Shown here: piece after piece, positions 54,552 through 64,000 of the stretch | Position numbering within the stretch: the first letter of the stretch is position 1 | How the letters are laid out: every line of letters starts with the position of its first letter | Assembly (NCBI RefSeq): GCF_003113895.1 | Contig: NZ_BDUD01000001.1 | Span: 2,438,924-2,502,923 of the forward strand | Source: Nostoc commune NIES-4072 | GTDB taxonomy: Bacteria > Cyanobacteriota > Cyanobacteriia > Cyanobacteriales > Nostocaceae | Direction: 5' to 3' | DNA: 64,000 nucleotides | Notes under the pieces: model-generated | Told to the model about the DNA's origin: nothing | Database searches by the model: none | What the model saw: the letters and a program-made list of their open reading frames with translations, nothing else | Made by a program: the position numbers and the translations under genes

Positions 54552-54687
54552 CATTTAACCCCTACAATTGGAGTCAAGTATGATAAGCTTTTTTCTCTCC
54601 CTGATATCAAATCCAGTAATAACAAACTTGGACATTTTTTGTTATTCTCGGTAAGATTATTGCTATGAGTCTATCAAGAAGTAGCAG

Positions 54688-54945
54688 ATGAACGTTTCTT
54701 TGACCCCAGAACTGGAAAAGTGGGTGCAATCTAAAGTTGAAAGCGGTATGTATACTTCGGCTAGTGAAGTTATCCGTGAAGGTCTACGGCTGCTCAAGGA
54801 GCAGGATGCCCTCAAAGCAATACGCCTTGCCGATTTGCGTCGGGAGATACAGCAAGGGATTGATAGCGGAGAATCAAGACCTCTAAACATGGATGAAATT
54901 ATTGAATTGGCAAAACAACAACGGCAACATAGAGAATCCACATAA
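54688..54945 (+). CDS. parD: ParD-type antitoxin (CC2985 family)
   Basis: The 85-residue protein has a ribbon-helix-helix start (MNVSLTPELEKWVQSKVESG) and MYTSASEVIREGLRLLKEQD, the ParD signature. The C-terminal helix (LRREIQQGIDSGESRPLNMD) binds and wraps the toxin. Its stop overlaps the parE start (TAATG). It should repress the shared promoter together with ParE. Confidence 0.9.
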   Translation: MNVSLTPELEKWVQSKVESGMYTSASEVIREGLRLLKEQDALKAIRLADLRREIQQGIDSGESRPLNMDEIIELAKQQRQHREST

Positions 54946-55250
54946 TGGCAATAATTCTCAAAAAACCGTTAGCACAAGCTGATTTATTGAATATTTGGAA
55001 TTTTATTGCTAATGACAGCTTTGAAAAAGCAGATCGGCTTCTACAAAAAATTGACAACCAACTCAAAATGCTGGCATCAAACCCAGGTATGGGAAGAAAG
55101 CGTGATTCCTTAGCACCAAATCTGCGGAGTTTTCCGATAGGTAATTATCTAATTTTTTACCGTCCTATAAACCAAGGGATTGAAGTCATTCGTGTTCTAC
55201 ATGGAGCAAGAGACATCCAAAGCCTTTTTGAAGAAGATGATGATGAGTAA
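54945..55250 (+). CDS. parE: ParE-type toxin (RelE/ParE superfamily)
   Basis: The 101-residue protein has LKKPLAQADLLNIWNFIAND and FEKADRLLQKIDNQLKMLASN, then PGMGRKRDSLAPNLRSFPIG, NYLIFYRP and GIEVIRVLHGARDI, the standard ParE fold and C-terminal R..HG.RD. ParE toxins of this group poison DNA gyrase; members differ, so the target is likely but not proven. Translationally coupled to parD by an ATG overlapping its stop. Confidence 0.9.
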   Translation: MAIILKKPLAQADLLNIWNFIANDSFEKADRLLQKIDNQLKMLASNPGMGRKRDSLAPNLRSFPIGNYLIFYRPINQGIEVIRVLHGARDIQSLFEEDDDE

Positions 55251-55596
55251 GTCGTCAAAAAGGAGTTCCCAAATTCAATCAACGACTGTCCGAATTTAAT
55301 CAACGACTGCCCGAATTTAATATATAGCGCTTCTCGCTTGAGTCCAATACAGACCTAACCCCCAGCCTCTTAAGAGCTAGCGTTGGGGAGCAAGATTCAA
55401 AGCCTCTCTCCTAAAAGGAGAGAGGAATGGAAGTGAGGTCAAAGTGTATTGCTTCCATTCGAGAAACGCTATAAATCAGGTTCAATATAATCAGGAGCAA
55501 TGATAATTAGAGGCTTACCTGTAAAATTTTTAACCATAATTGCGTGCCATTTGTAATTTTGTAAGTTAAAAATTAAATATTAATTTAGGTAAGCAG
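55251..55596. other. Gap with the second 21-bp repeat array
   Basis: The 55268-55322 array is followed by a dispersed TAACCCCCAGCCTC... repeat (about 55357-55430) and AT-rich DNA before the VWA gene. Nothing else. Confidence 0.5.
55268..55322 (+). repeat. Short array of the 21-bp repeat, right of parDE
   Basis: CCCAAATTCAATCAACGACT, TCCGAATTTAATCAACGACT and CCCGAATTTAATA are three diverged units of the 54125-54340 repeat. It begins 17 bp after the parE stop. Confidence 0.8.
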
Positions 55597-58784
<3,188 letters not shown>

Positions 58785-58973
58785 TGCATATCTGGCAAAC
58801 CCGTCACACCCGTCACACTTATTAATTGTTAACGTTTATTAAGCTTGGCTTCTGCCTTGATCCTCCCTAATTCTCTTGTTTAGGAGGGAATTAGAGCAAG
58901 TCTAAAAATAGGATATTTCTATACTACTGTAAATCGATAGATTTAATGTATAATACTTTTCAGCTGCGATCGC

Positions 58974-59019
58974 TTCCTTTGGTATGTGGTCATTAAGTGC
59001 AAGCAACATACCAAAGGAA
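58974..59019. promoter_or_regulatory. 14-bp inverted repeat upstream of the dioxygenase gene
   Basis: TTCCTTTGGTATGT and ACATACCAAAGGAA are exact inverted copies with an 18-bp spacer, 50 bp before the ATG at 59069. A TATAAT (58949-58954) lies 20 bp further up and may be the -10 box, so the repeat is transcribed. It may be an operator or a leader hairpin. Confidence 0.6.
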
Positions 59020-59068
59020 ATGGACAAGTGCAAAGACTGCCCTATAGATCAAACTATGGAGAATTCAG

Positions 59069-60037
59069 ATGAGCAACAAACACATTGAAGTCAAGCAGGT
59101 AGCCGGTTTCATCGGTGCCGAAATCAGTGGCGTAGACCTTTCGCGTCCCTTGCACGATGATGCAGTCAAAGAAATTCGTCAAGCACTATTGAAGTGGAAA
59201 GTCGTGTTCTTTCGCGGCCAGAACATCGACCATGCTGCACAGGTTGCGTTCACCGCTCGTTTTGGCGAAGTTACCTACGCGCATCCCCACGAAGATGAGC
59301 CAATTGAAGGCTTCTCAGAAATACTGCCGATTGACCGCAGCCGTTACGAACGGCGCAACGGTCTGCGGCGTTCCAGCTACGAGAGCCGTTGGCATACCGA
59401 TGTGACAGCAGTTGTCAACCCCCCTGCGGCATCGATTTTGCGTGCGGTTAACGTTCCTAGCTTCGGTGGTGACACCCAGTGGACTAACTTAGTCGCAGCC
59501 TACGAGGGTCTATCAGCACCCCTGCGGGCACTAGCAGATGGATTGAAAGCCGAACATCGTTTCAATGCGCGTTTGAATCTGCCCAGCAATAGCAAGATCG
59601 CCCAGCGCATTGCAGCCAATCCCCTGGTTTCAATACACCCAGTCGTCAGGGTTCATCCTGAGACAGGCGAACGAGCATTATACGTGAATCCTGGCTTCAC
59701 CTCGCACATTCTTGACGTGTCACGGCAAGAGAGCGATCTGCTGCTTGAGTTGTTTTTCAATCAGATCACCAAGCCTGCCTACACCACCCGCTTCCGATGG
59801 AACAACGGTGACATTGCCTTCTGGGACAATCGCGCCACCTCACATTTAGCCCCGCAGGATCTGGATCATCTGGAAGTTGAGCGCGTCCTCTATCGCACCA
59901 CCATAACGGGTGATATTCCAGTCGGGCCCGATGGTTTCCGATCGCAAGTGGTTGAAGGTGAAGCGTTCAACAGCCAATTACCAACGGTCTTGAAGAACAA
60001 ATCTGAGAAGCTGGAAGCAGAACCAGTGCTTTCGTAA
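59069..60037 (+). CDS. TauD/TfdA-type Fe(II)/2-oxoglutarate dioxygenase
   Basis: The 322-residue protein has the facial triad: His and Asp in RWHTDVTAV (HxD, about res 110-118) and a distal His in NRATSHLAPQDLD, plus an Arg in VERVLYRTTITGD for 2-oxoglutarate. The N-terminal part IEVKQVAGFIGAEISGVDLS and WKVVFFRGQNI is typical. It may release sulfite or alcohol from sulfonates/alkyl sulfates (TauD/AtsK) or act on other acids; the substrate cannot be told. GC content is visibly higher than in neighbours and codons are more GC-ending, so it may be acquired. Confidence 0.88.
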   Translation: MSNKHIEVKQVAGFIGAEISGVDLSRPLHDDAVKEIRQALLKWKVVFFRGQNIDHAAQVAFTARFGEVTYAHPHEDEPIEGFSEILPIDRSRYERRNGLRRSSYESRWHTDVTAVVNPPAASILRAVNVPSFGGDTQWTNLVAAYEGLSAPLRALADGLKAEHRFNARLNLPSNSKIAQRIAANPLVSIHPVVRVHPETGERALYVNPGFTSHILDVSRQESDLLLELFFNQITKPAYTTRFRWNNGDIAFWDNRATSHLAPQDLDHLEVERVLYRTTITGDIPVGPDGFRSQVVEGEAFNSQLPTVLKNKSEKLEAEPVLS

Positions 60038-60080
60038 GCTAAAGAGTGCTAAGGGACTTCCAATAAAAAAACACCCCATC

Positions 60081-60108
60081 GTAGGGCAGCACAACTGTGC
60101 TGCCCTAC
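60081..60108. terminator. Perfect hairpin after the dioxygenase gene
   Basis: GTAGGGCAGCACA and TGTGCTGCCCTAC are 13-bp perfect arms with a 2-bp loop, 44 bp after the stop. Between convergent genes it could act both ways. The same kind of palindrome is a common dispersed repeat. Confidence 0.6.
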
Positions 60109-60153
60109 AAACGTATAAATGAATTTGGGATAATTTATTTTACAGAATTGGTA

Positions 60154-60384
60154 TTAGTCCTTATACGACTCCAAAATCCCACTGCGAATCATTAGTTGTG
60201 GCCAAAACAACACAAAAAATCCCATCCATATCATTACAGGGATAGAGACGAGAACTGTTAGCCAGATAGTTTTAAATAGTAACCAGCTACCACCAATCAG
60301 AGTTACACCTGTGAGAACTATAGACCAAGGCTGACACCACCAAGGTTTGTAGTTCCACGGGCTTATGGGCTTTTGTTCAGACAT
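60154..60384 (-). CDS. Small membrane protein, conserved in cyanobacteria
   Basis: The 76-residue protein has SPWNYKPWWCQPWSIVLTGV at the start and two membrane helices (WSIVLTGVTLIGGSWLLF and LTVLVSIPVMIWMGFFVLFW). Proteins starting with a W-x-x-KPWWCQPWSI motif are conserved in cyanobacteria and plastid-bearing lineages as unknowns. It is likely a thylakoid or plasma-membrane protein. Confidence 0.75.
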   Translation of the reverse strand: MSEQKPISPWNYKPWWCQPWSIVLTGVTLIGGSWLLFKTIWLTVLVSIPVMIWMGFFVLFWPQLMIRSGILESYKD

Positions 60385-60849
60385 TGGTTTTATTTTAGTA
60401 ACGCTCCAAATTTTTCAGAACAACTTGCCATCTTTATCAATCTTAAAGTGAAACGGTATAAGTACAGCATTTCATTAATTCGTAGCGAATTAAATTTGGC
60501 AATGCCCTGCAATGGCAACGCATCGACCATAGGTGTCAACTTAACGTGAAACCCTTGTAATGACGTGATATTCAGTTCTCTGGCTTCCCATCACCATCGG
60601 CGTCACCCCACCTTAACCCTCCCCGTATGTATTGGGGAGGGAACAAATTTCCTATATGCAGGAAATTTGGAAATTAATAAATCCTCATTCCTAATTAGAG
60701 TAAAACCTCCGAAATATTCTTATGTTTATCGCCTAGTACAGGTCGGCGGAAATAAACCTACCGTTTTATTACAGCCAGAAAGCCCAAAATGAAAGCTTTT
60801 TAACTTCCGCCTTGCAGTACTAGTTGTTTGACAGTTGCGTAAGTCTTGA
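60385..60849. other. Intergenic region with a dispersed repeat
   Basis: It contains the 60593-60672 repeat and no supported gene; a 75-codon frame (60565-60792) spans that repeat. A GCGTAAGTC MITE end lies at about 60837-60845. Confidence 0.45.
60593..60672. repeat. Dispersed repeat, copy 2 (other copy 53508-53577)
   Basis: CACCCCACCTTAACCCTCCC, then a hairpin CCTCCCC ... GGGGAGG (60617-60641) and TTTCCTATATGCAGGAAA. It is the inverted relative of 53508-53577. Confidence 0.6.
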
Positions 60850-62349
60850 TTAAGTAGATTGCTGCAATCCATAAAGAGCTAGATTAAGATTACCTGCTGG
60901 AGCTGAAGAATAAGCGATATCTAGAGAAACACTAGCTTCTATCGTCTGAGGGCCACCGATTAAAGGAGTTGTACTACCTCCTGCAAAAGCTCTATCTGCT
61001 ACTAGATTAAACTCCAAAGGAGATGGGCTAGGATTGGGAGCTGAGTTAATATCAATGTCAATAATCTTTCCAGGGGTTAATTGCAAGGTATTAAAAACTG
61101 CATTAGCCTGAGCTTGGGCGTCTTTAACCGCTTCGCTAAGAACCTGCAAGCGTGCCTGCTGCAATGCTTCGTCTGAGGCAGTGAAGCTTATATTCTGTAT
61201 TAGATTCGCGCCTGCTTGAACAGCTGTGTCAATTGCTCCTCCAGCTCTATCTGTTGGTAACTCAAACTGAAGTGTGTTGAGTCCTCTAAAGCCAGTTAGG
61301 GTTTGAGTATTATTTTCAAAGCTAAAGACGGGGTTTAGTTGAATAGATGTAGTTTGAAGTTCTTGCGCCCCCAGCTTTTGCAGCGCATCAACTACTGCTG
61401 TTGAACGTTGAGCAACTTCTTCTTGAACTTCGGTTGCGGTTTTTCCCTCTACTTGAATCCCCAATTGCACCTCAGTTAAGGTAGTGGGAACAGTGACCCT
61501 TCCTTGACCAGTAACTTCCAATATCTGAGAAGTGTTTGGATTAGTGCTACCAGTCAGGGGATCGATAATCCCAAGAGCCTGCTTAATCGCACCAGTGAGA
61601 TTATCAGTAGCCGAAGCGAGAGTGCCTGCTGAATTCGGAGAATAACCGATATCTAGAGAAACGCTAGCTTCTATCGTCTGAGGGCTACCAATTATAGGAG
61701 TTGTAGTATCTGGTGCAAAAGACGCCCTATTTGCTGCTTCAAACACCAAAGGAGATGGACTAGGATTGGGAGCTGAGTTAATATCAATGTCAATAATCTT
61801 TCCGGGGGTTAACTGCAAGGTACTGAAAACAGCCCCAGCCTGAGCTTGGGCGTCTTTGACAGCTTCGCTAAGAACCTGCAAGCGTGCCTGCTGCAATGCT
61901 TCGTCTGAGGCAGTGAAGCTTATATTCTGTATTAGATTCGCGCCTGCTTGGATAGCTGTGTCAATTGCTCCTCCAGATCTATCTGTTGGTAACTCAAACT
62001 GAAGTGTGTTGACTCCTCTAAAGCCGATTAAGGTTTGAGTATTATTTTCAAAGCTAAAGACGGGGTTTAGTTGAATAGATGTAGTTTGAAGTTCTTGCGC
62101 CCCAAGCTTTTTCAGCGCATCAACTACTGCTGTTGAACGTCGAGCAACTTCTTCTTGAACTTCGGTTGCGGTTTTTCCCTCAACTTGAATCCCCAATTGC
62201 ACCTCAGTTAAGGTAGTGGGAACGTTGACTTCTCCTTGACCAGTAACTTCCAATATCTGAGAAGTGTTTGGATTAGTGCTACCAGTCAGGGAAGGGATGA
62301 TCACAAGAGCCTGCTCACTCGCAACTGTGAGATTATTTGTGTTAGCCAT
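60850..62349 (-). CDS. SIMPL-domain (DUF541) protein with a tandem-duplicated domain
   Basis: The 499-residue protein consists of two nearly identical halves of 244 residues. Each has SQILEVTGQGEVNVPTTLTE, GIQVEGKTATEVQEEVA, FSFENNTQTLIGFRG, NISFTASDEALQQARLQVLS and PGKIIDIDINSAPNPSPSPL, that is, the SIMPL (DUF541) beta-sheet/helix fold. Single-domain relatives are about 230 residues. There is no signal peptide when starting at the ATG 62349, supported by AAGGA 8 bp upstream. An earlier in-frame start would add 27 non-hydrophobic residues. The role of SIMPL proteins is poorly known (periplasmic stress and signalling complexes). Confidence 0.85.
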   Translation of the reverse strand: MANTNNLTVASEQALVIIPSLTGSTNPNTSQILEVTGQGEVNVPTTLTEVQLGIQVEGKTATEVQEEVARRSTAVVDALKKLGAQELQTTSIQLNPVFSFENNTQTLIGFRGVNTLQFELPTDRSGGAIDTAIQAGANLIQNISFTASDEALQQARLQVLSEAVKDAQAQAGAVFSTLQLTPGKIIDIDINSAPNPSPSPLVFEAANRASFAPDTTTPIIGSPQTIEASVSLDIGYSPNSAGTLASATDNLTGAIKQALGIIDPLTGSTNPNTSQILEVTGQGRVTVPTTLTEVQLGIQVEGKTATEVQEEVAQRSTAVVDALQKLGAQELQTTSIQLNPVFSFENNTQTLTGFRGLNTLQFELPTDRAGGAIDTAVQAGANLIQNISFTASDEALQQARLQVLSEAVKDAQAQANAVFNTLQLTPGKIIDIDINSAPNPSPSPLEFNLVADRAFAGGSTTPLIGGPQTIEASVSLDIAYSSAPAGNLNLALYGLQQST

Positions 62350-62598
62350 CTTATTTTCCTTGCTTAAATGATGTTTGAAACCTGCTGATGTTTTAATCTT
62401 AGAGGATGTCTCAAGAGTAAGAAAGCTCACTCACCGATATCCTGTCAGTGGAAAAAATACTTAAAGATAACAGCGTAACGAGAGCCATGAATCCACCGTA
62501 CCTAATTAACTTTCATCGCCGCAGTGGTAATTGCTATCGAGACTGATTCCAGTAGCTAGTAGTCTGTCCCAAAATTTTTGAGAGGTTAGTGGTGTTAA

Positions 62599-62627
62599 TA
62601 TCCCCGACTTCTTGAAGAAGTCGGGGA
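62599..62627. repeat. Dispersed palindrome, second copy of 4735-4767
   Basis: ATCCCCGACTTCTT and AAGAAGTCGGGGAT are 14-bp arms around a single base. Here there is no gene upstream for it to terminate. Confidence 0.75.
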
Positions 62628-62745
62628 TCTAGTAGCCCCGCAAAATTAATGGGACAGACACTAGAAAAGGCGGTAGAAAACGCAGTGTTGATATGTCAAG
62701 TAGTGAATGCAATCTTTATAATGCCATCTGCGACTTAATATTACT

Positions 62746-62932
62746 AGGACTTACGCATTAGTAACGAAAAATCTAGGGTTTGGGCTGGGCATTGGTCATC
62801 GGGCACTTGTACTGAGCGACTCGTGCCGAGCGGAGCCGAGGTAAGTCGAAGTATTGGGCATGGAAAATTCACCGATGCCCCATTCCCTATGGGCTATGAC
62901 CAACTCAACGAAATAATTGTACTGCGTAAGTC
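62746..62932. mobile_element. MITE-like element with GACTTACGCA ends, copy A
   Basis: It starts AGGACTTACGCATTA and ends TGTACTGCGTAAGTC. It includes a GAGCGACTCGTGCCGAGCGG palindromic insert. Ends match copy B and solo ends at about 20175-20183 and 60837. Confidence 0.6.
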
Positions 62933-63040
62933 GTGATTACGTAACAAATTTGTTGAATCTAAAAGGGCCATAATTGTAGCAATTAAGGCACTTTTACCAT
63001 CTGGTACGCCAAAACCCAGTGAATTATTTTCCATAAATAT

Positions 63041-63238
63041 AGAACTTACGCATTGACAGAAAAGCCAAAATAACAGGTAGAGTTTTCAAGGCTGATAGCT
63101 AGATTTTTCAATGAGATTTTAGCGATGCCTGCGGCGGGCTACGCCTACGCACTCAATCAAAGGTGATTGATAAAAGCCCGAAACAACGTATTTAGGTTGA
63201 TGCACAAGATAGTTATTTTGTACAGTGCGTAAGTCCTA
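63041..63238. mobile_element. MITE-like element with GACTTACGCA ends, copy B
   Basis: It starts AGAACTTACGCATTG and ends CAGTGCGTAAGTCCT. The inside differs from copy A and includes the GCGATGCCTGCGGCGGGC repeat. It abuts the 3' side of the gene at 63250-63624. Confidence 0.6.
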
Positions 63239-63249
63239 AAATATATTTA

Positions 63250-63624
63250 TCAGGTAGTGGGTGAGTCTTCTTCAGGCAAGATTTCATCTATGCTGAGTAC
63301 CCACGGTATACCTTTGTCAGATGGAGGGCTAACAGTAATTCGACCTCTGTTAGTAAATCTTTTTAACATGTCGGTGAATTGGGGAACAGTGCTCATGATG
63401 TTCTGATAAGTTTCTATATCAGGGCAAATCATAATTAACATTAGAATCCCACTATTAATTTTGAAATACCAATGGCAACTTGACAACAAAATGCGTGTGA
63501 TGCGATCGCTCGCCAAGAAAAAGTTTTTCTTAGTCGCTTCTTCGAGTTGTCTAAACAGTATTTCACTCAATTGAATTGTCAGATTAGAAGGCAAATCATC
63601 TGGAGATGGGTAGGGCTGATTCAT
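63250..63624 (-). CDS. Hypothetical protein
   Basis: The 124-residue protein starts MNQPYPSPDDLPSNLTIQLS. A helical stretch follows (EILFRQLEEATKKNFFLASD), then a strand-rich middle (WYFKINSGILMLIMICPDIE) and MLKRFTNRGRITVSPPSDKG with an acidic tail. No family recognised. The frame has good base composition for a gene and GGAGG lies about 13 bp upstream (minus strand: ACCTCCAAAAAT). Confidence 0.62.
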   Translation of the reverse strand: MNQPYPSPDDLPSNLTIQLSEILFRQLEEATKKNFFLASDRITRILLSSCHWYFKINSGILMLIMICPDIETYQNIMSTVPQFTDMLKRFTNRGRITVSPPSDKGIPWVLSIDEILPEEDSPTT

Positions 63625-63701
63625 AAAATTTTTGGAGGTTTTAAGAAATTCGCAAGCTGAGGATTAGGCAAGATTAATTTTATCCAAAATCCCAGTTTTT
63701 A

Positions 63702-63956
63702 TCATTCTTTATTTTGCGTAACAATCCACTGCAAATCTAACCATAATTGAGGATAAACCTTCTTAATCTGCGATTTGGGATCGGATAACAGATTTGTAGC
63801 ATTCACACAAACAACTTCAACTAGACCCAGATATTCTGCTACTTCTATCAGTAAGTTTTTTTCTGCCACTATAGCAGCAATTAGTCTGTCAGGACAGTAA
63901 ATTCTTATATATTTGGCATGAGGAATATATGCTCCTTTTGATTTAGAATTTAGCAC
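63702..63956 (-). CDS. Hypothetical protein
   Basis: The 84-residue protein starts MLNSKSKGAYIPHAKYIRIY and has CPDRLIAAIVAEKNLLIEVA, EYLGLVEVVCVNAT and a C-terminus YPQLWLDLQWIVTQ. It is not recognised. It may continue upstream in a gene start not visible near the right edge. It precedes the 63250 gene by 78 bp on the same strand, so an operon is possible. Confidence 0.55.
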   Translation of the reverse strand: MLNSKSKGAYIPHAKYIRIYCPDRLIAAIVAEKNLLIEVAEYLGLVEVVCVNATNLLSDPKSQIKKVYPQLWLDLQWIVTQNKE

Positions 63957-64000
63957 TTTTATATAGCACTGGCTTAGTAATTTCCACGCTCTTGGGTGAG

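Larger units (their letters stand above)
53952..54687. other. Non-coding region left of parDE
   Basis: It contains the eleven-copy 21-bp array (54125-54340), an ACAAATGACTAATGAC heptad piece (54418-54433) and the HIP1-armed hairpin (54512-54551). The parD promoter is presumably in the last 130 bp. Confidence 0.5.
62350..63249. other. 900-bp repeat-filled gap
   Basis: It holds a CCCCGACTTCTT palindrome (62599-62627), two MITE-like elements with GACTTACGCA ends (62746-62932, 63041-63238) and a nested GCCTGCGGCGGGC palindrome (63123-63152). No gene. Confidence 0.6.

Noticed and set aside
60565..60792. 75-codon ORF
   Set aside because: Contains the dispersed CCCTCCCC...GGGGAGG repeat; no start signal.

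Overview
The window reads as chromosome from a filamentous, phycoerythrin-making cyanobacterium of the Nostoc/Fremyella group. The evidence is the dense HIP1 octamers (GCGATCGC), heptanucleotide short tandem repeats (STRRs) in gene gaps, many small palindromic repeats and MITE-like elements, cyanobacteria-specific families (CAAD protein, phycobilisome linkers, CpeS/CpeT/CpeR), and PEP-CTERM and RTX secreted proteins. I saw no rRNA, no convincing tRNA and no CRISPR array.

Layout. 0-2 kb: tail of a membrane protein, a REP-associated tyrosine transposase (RAYT) whose ORF has absorbed REP-like DNA, and repeat-rich DNA. 2-9 kb: a large RTX protein, then fni (type 2 IPP isomerase) and sppA, then a short HPP membrane protein. 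9-18 kb: a dynamin-like GTPase, a small decaying family of RTX genes (two genes and a 3' remnant), and a filamentous-hemagglutinin-type gene split by a 149-bp MITE with an 8-bp target duplication. 18-31 kb: housekeeping and envelope genes (LD-carboxypeptidase, CAAD protein, lipoprotein, FAD dehydrogenase, PIN/UPF0175 toxin-antitoxin pair, RNA methyltransferase, integrin-like VWA-RTX protein, sugar nucleotidyltransferase, hemW, PIN-TRAM protein), ending with an Rpn-type remnant and a double-glycine leader peptide.

32-37 kb is the best-defined functional unit: cpeC-cpeD-cpeE-cpeS-cpeT-cpeR. These encode three phycoerythrin rod linkers, two phycoerythrobilin attachment proteins and the activator of phycoerythrin genes. 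A 7-4-7 direct repeat 259 bp upstream of cpeC matches, in reverse orientation, the L box bound by the chromatic-acclimation regulator RcaC. The structural genes cpeBA are not in the window.

37-41 kb is an accessory island of remnants: a broken tnpB with an in-frame stop, a possible integrase scrap and a kinase scrap. They surround an intact 19-residue-repeat protein of unknown function, a GHMP kinase and a cysteine hydrolase. 41-49 kb: glgB, two small lipoproteins, an FtsL-like protein and ftsI. 49-64 kb: a heme-oxygenase-fold enzyme, a methyltransferase, a PEP-CTERM/HAF protein, TPR and aspartyl-protease proteins, a parDE cassette lying between two arrays of the same 21-bp repeat, a VWA protein, ligA, a GC-rich TauD-type dioxygenase behind a 14-bp inverted repeat, and a SIMPL protein made by an in-frame 732-bp tandem duplication.

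The strongest points to follow up are the MITE-split adhesin, the L-box-like site before cpeC, the RAYT that contains its own repeat, the IDG-x-RPI repeat protein, and the 21-bp arrays around parDE.
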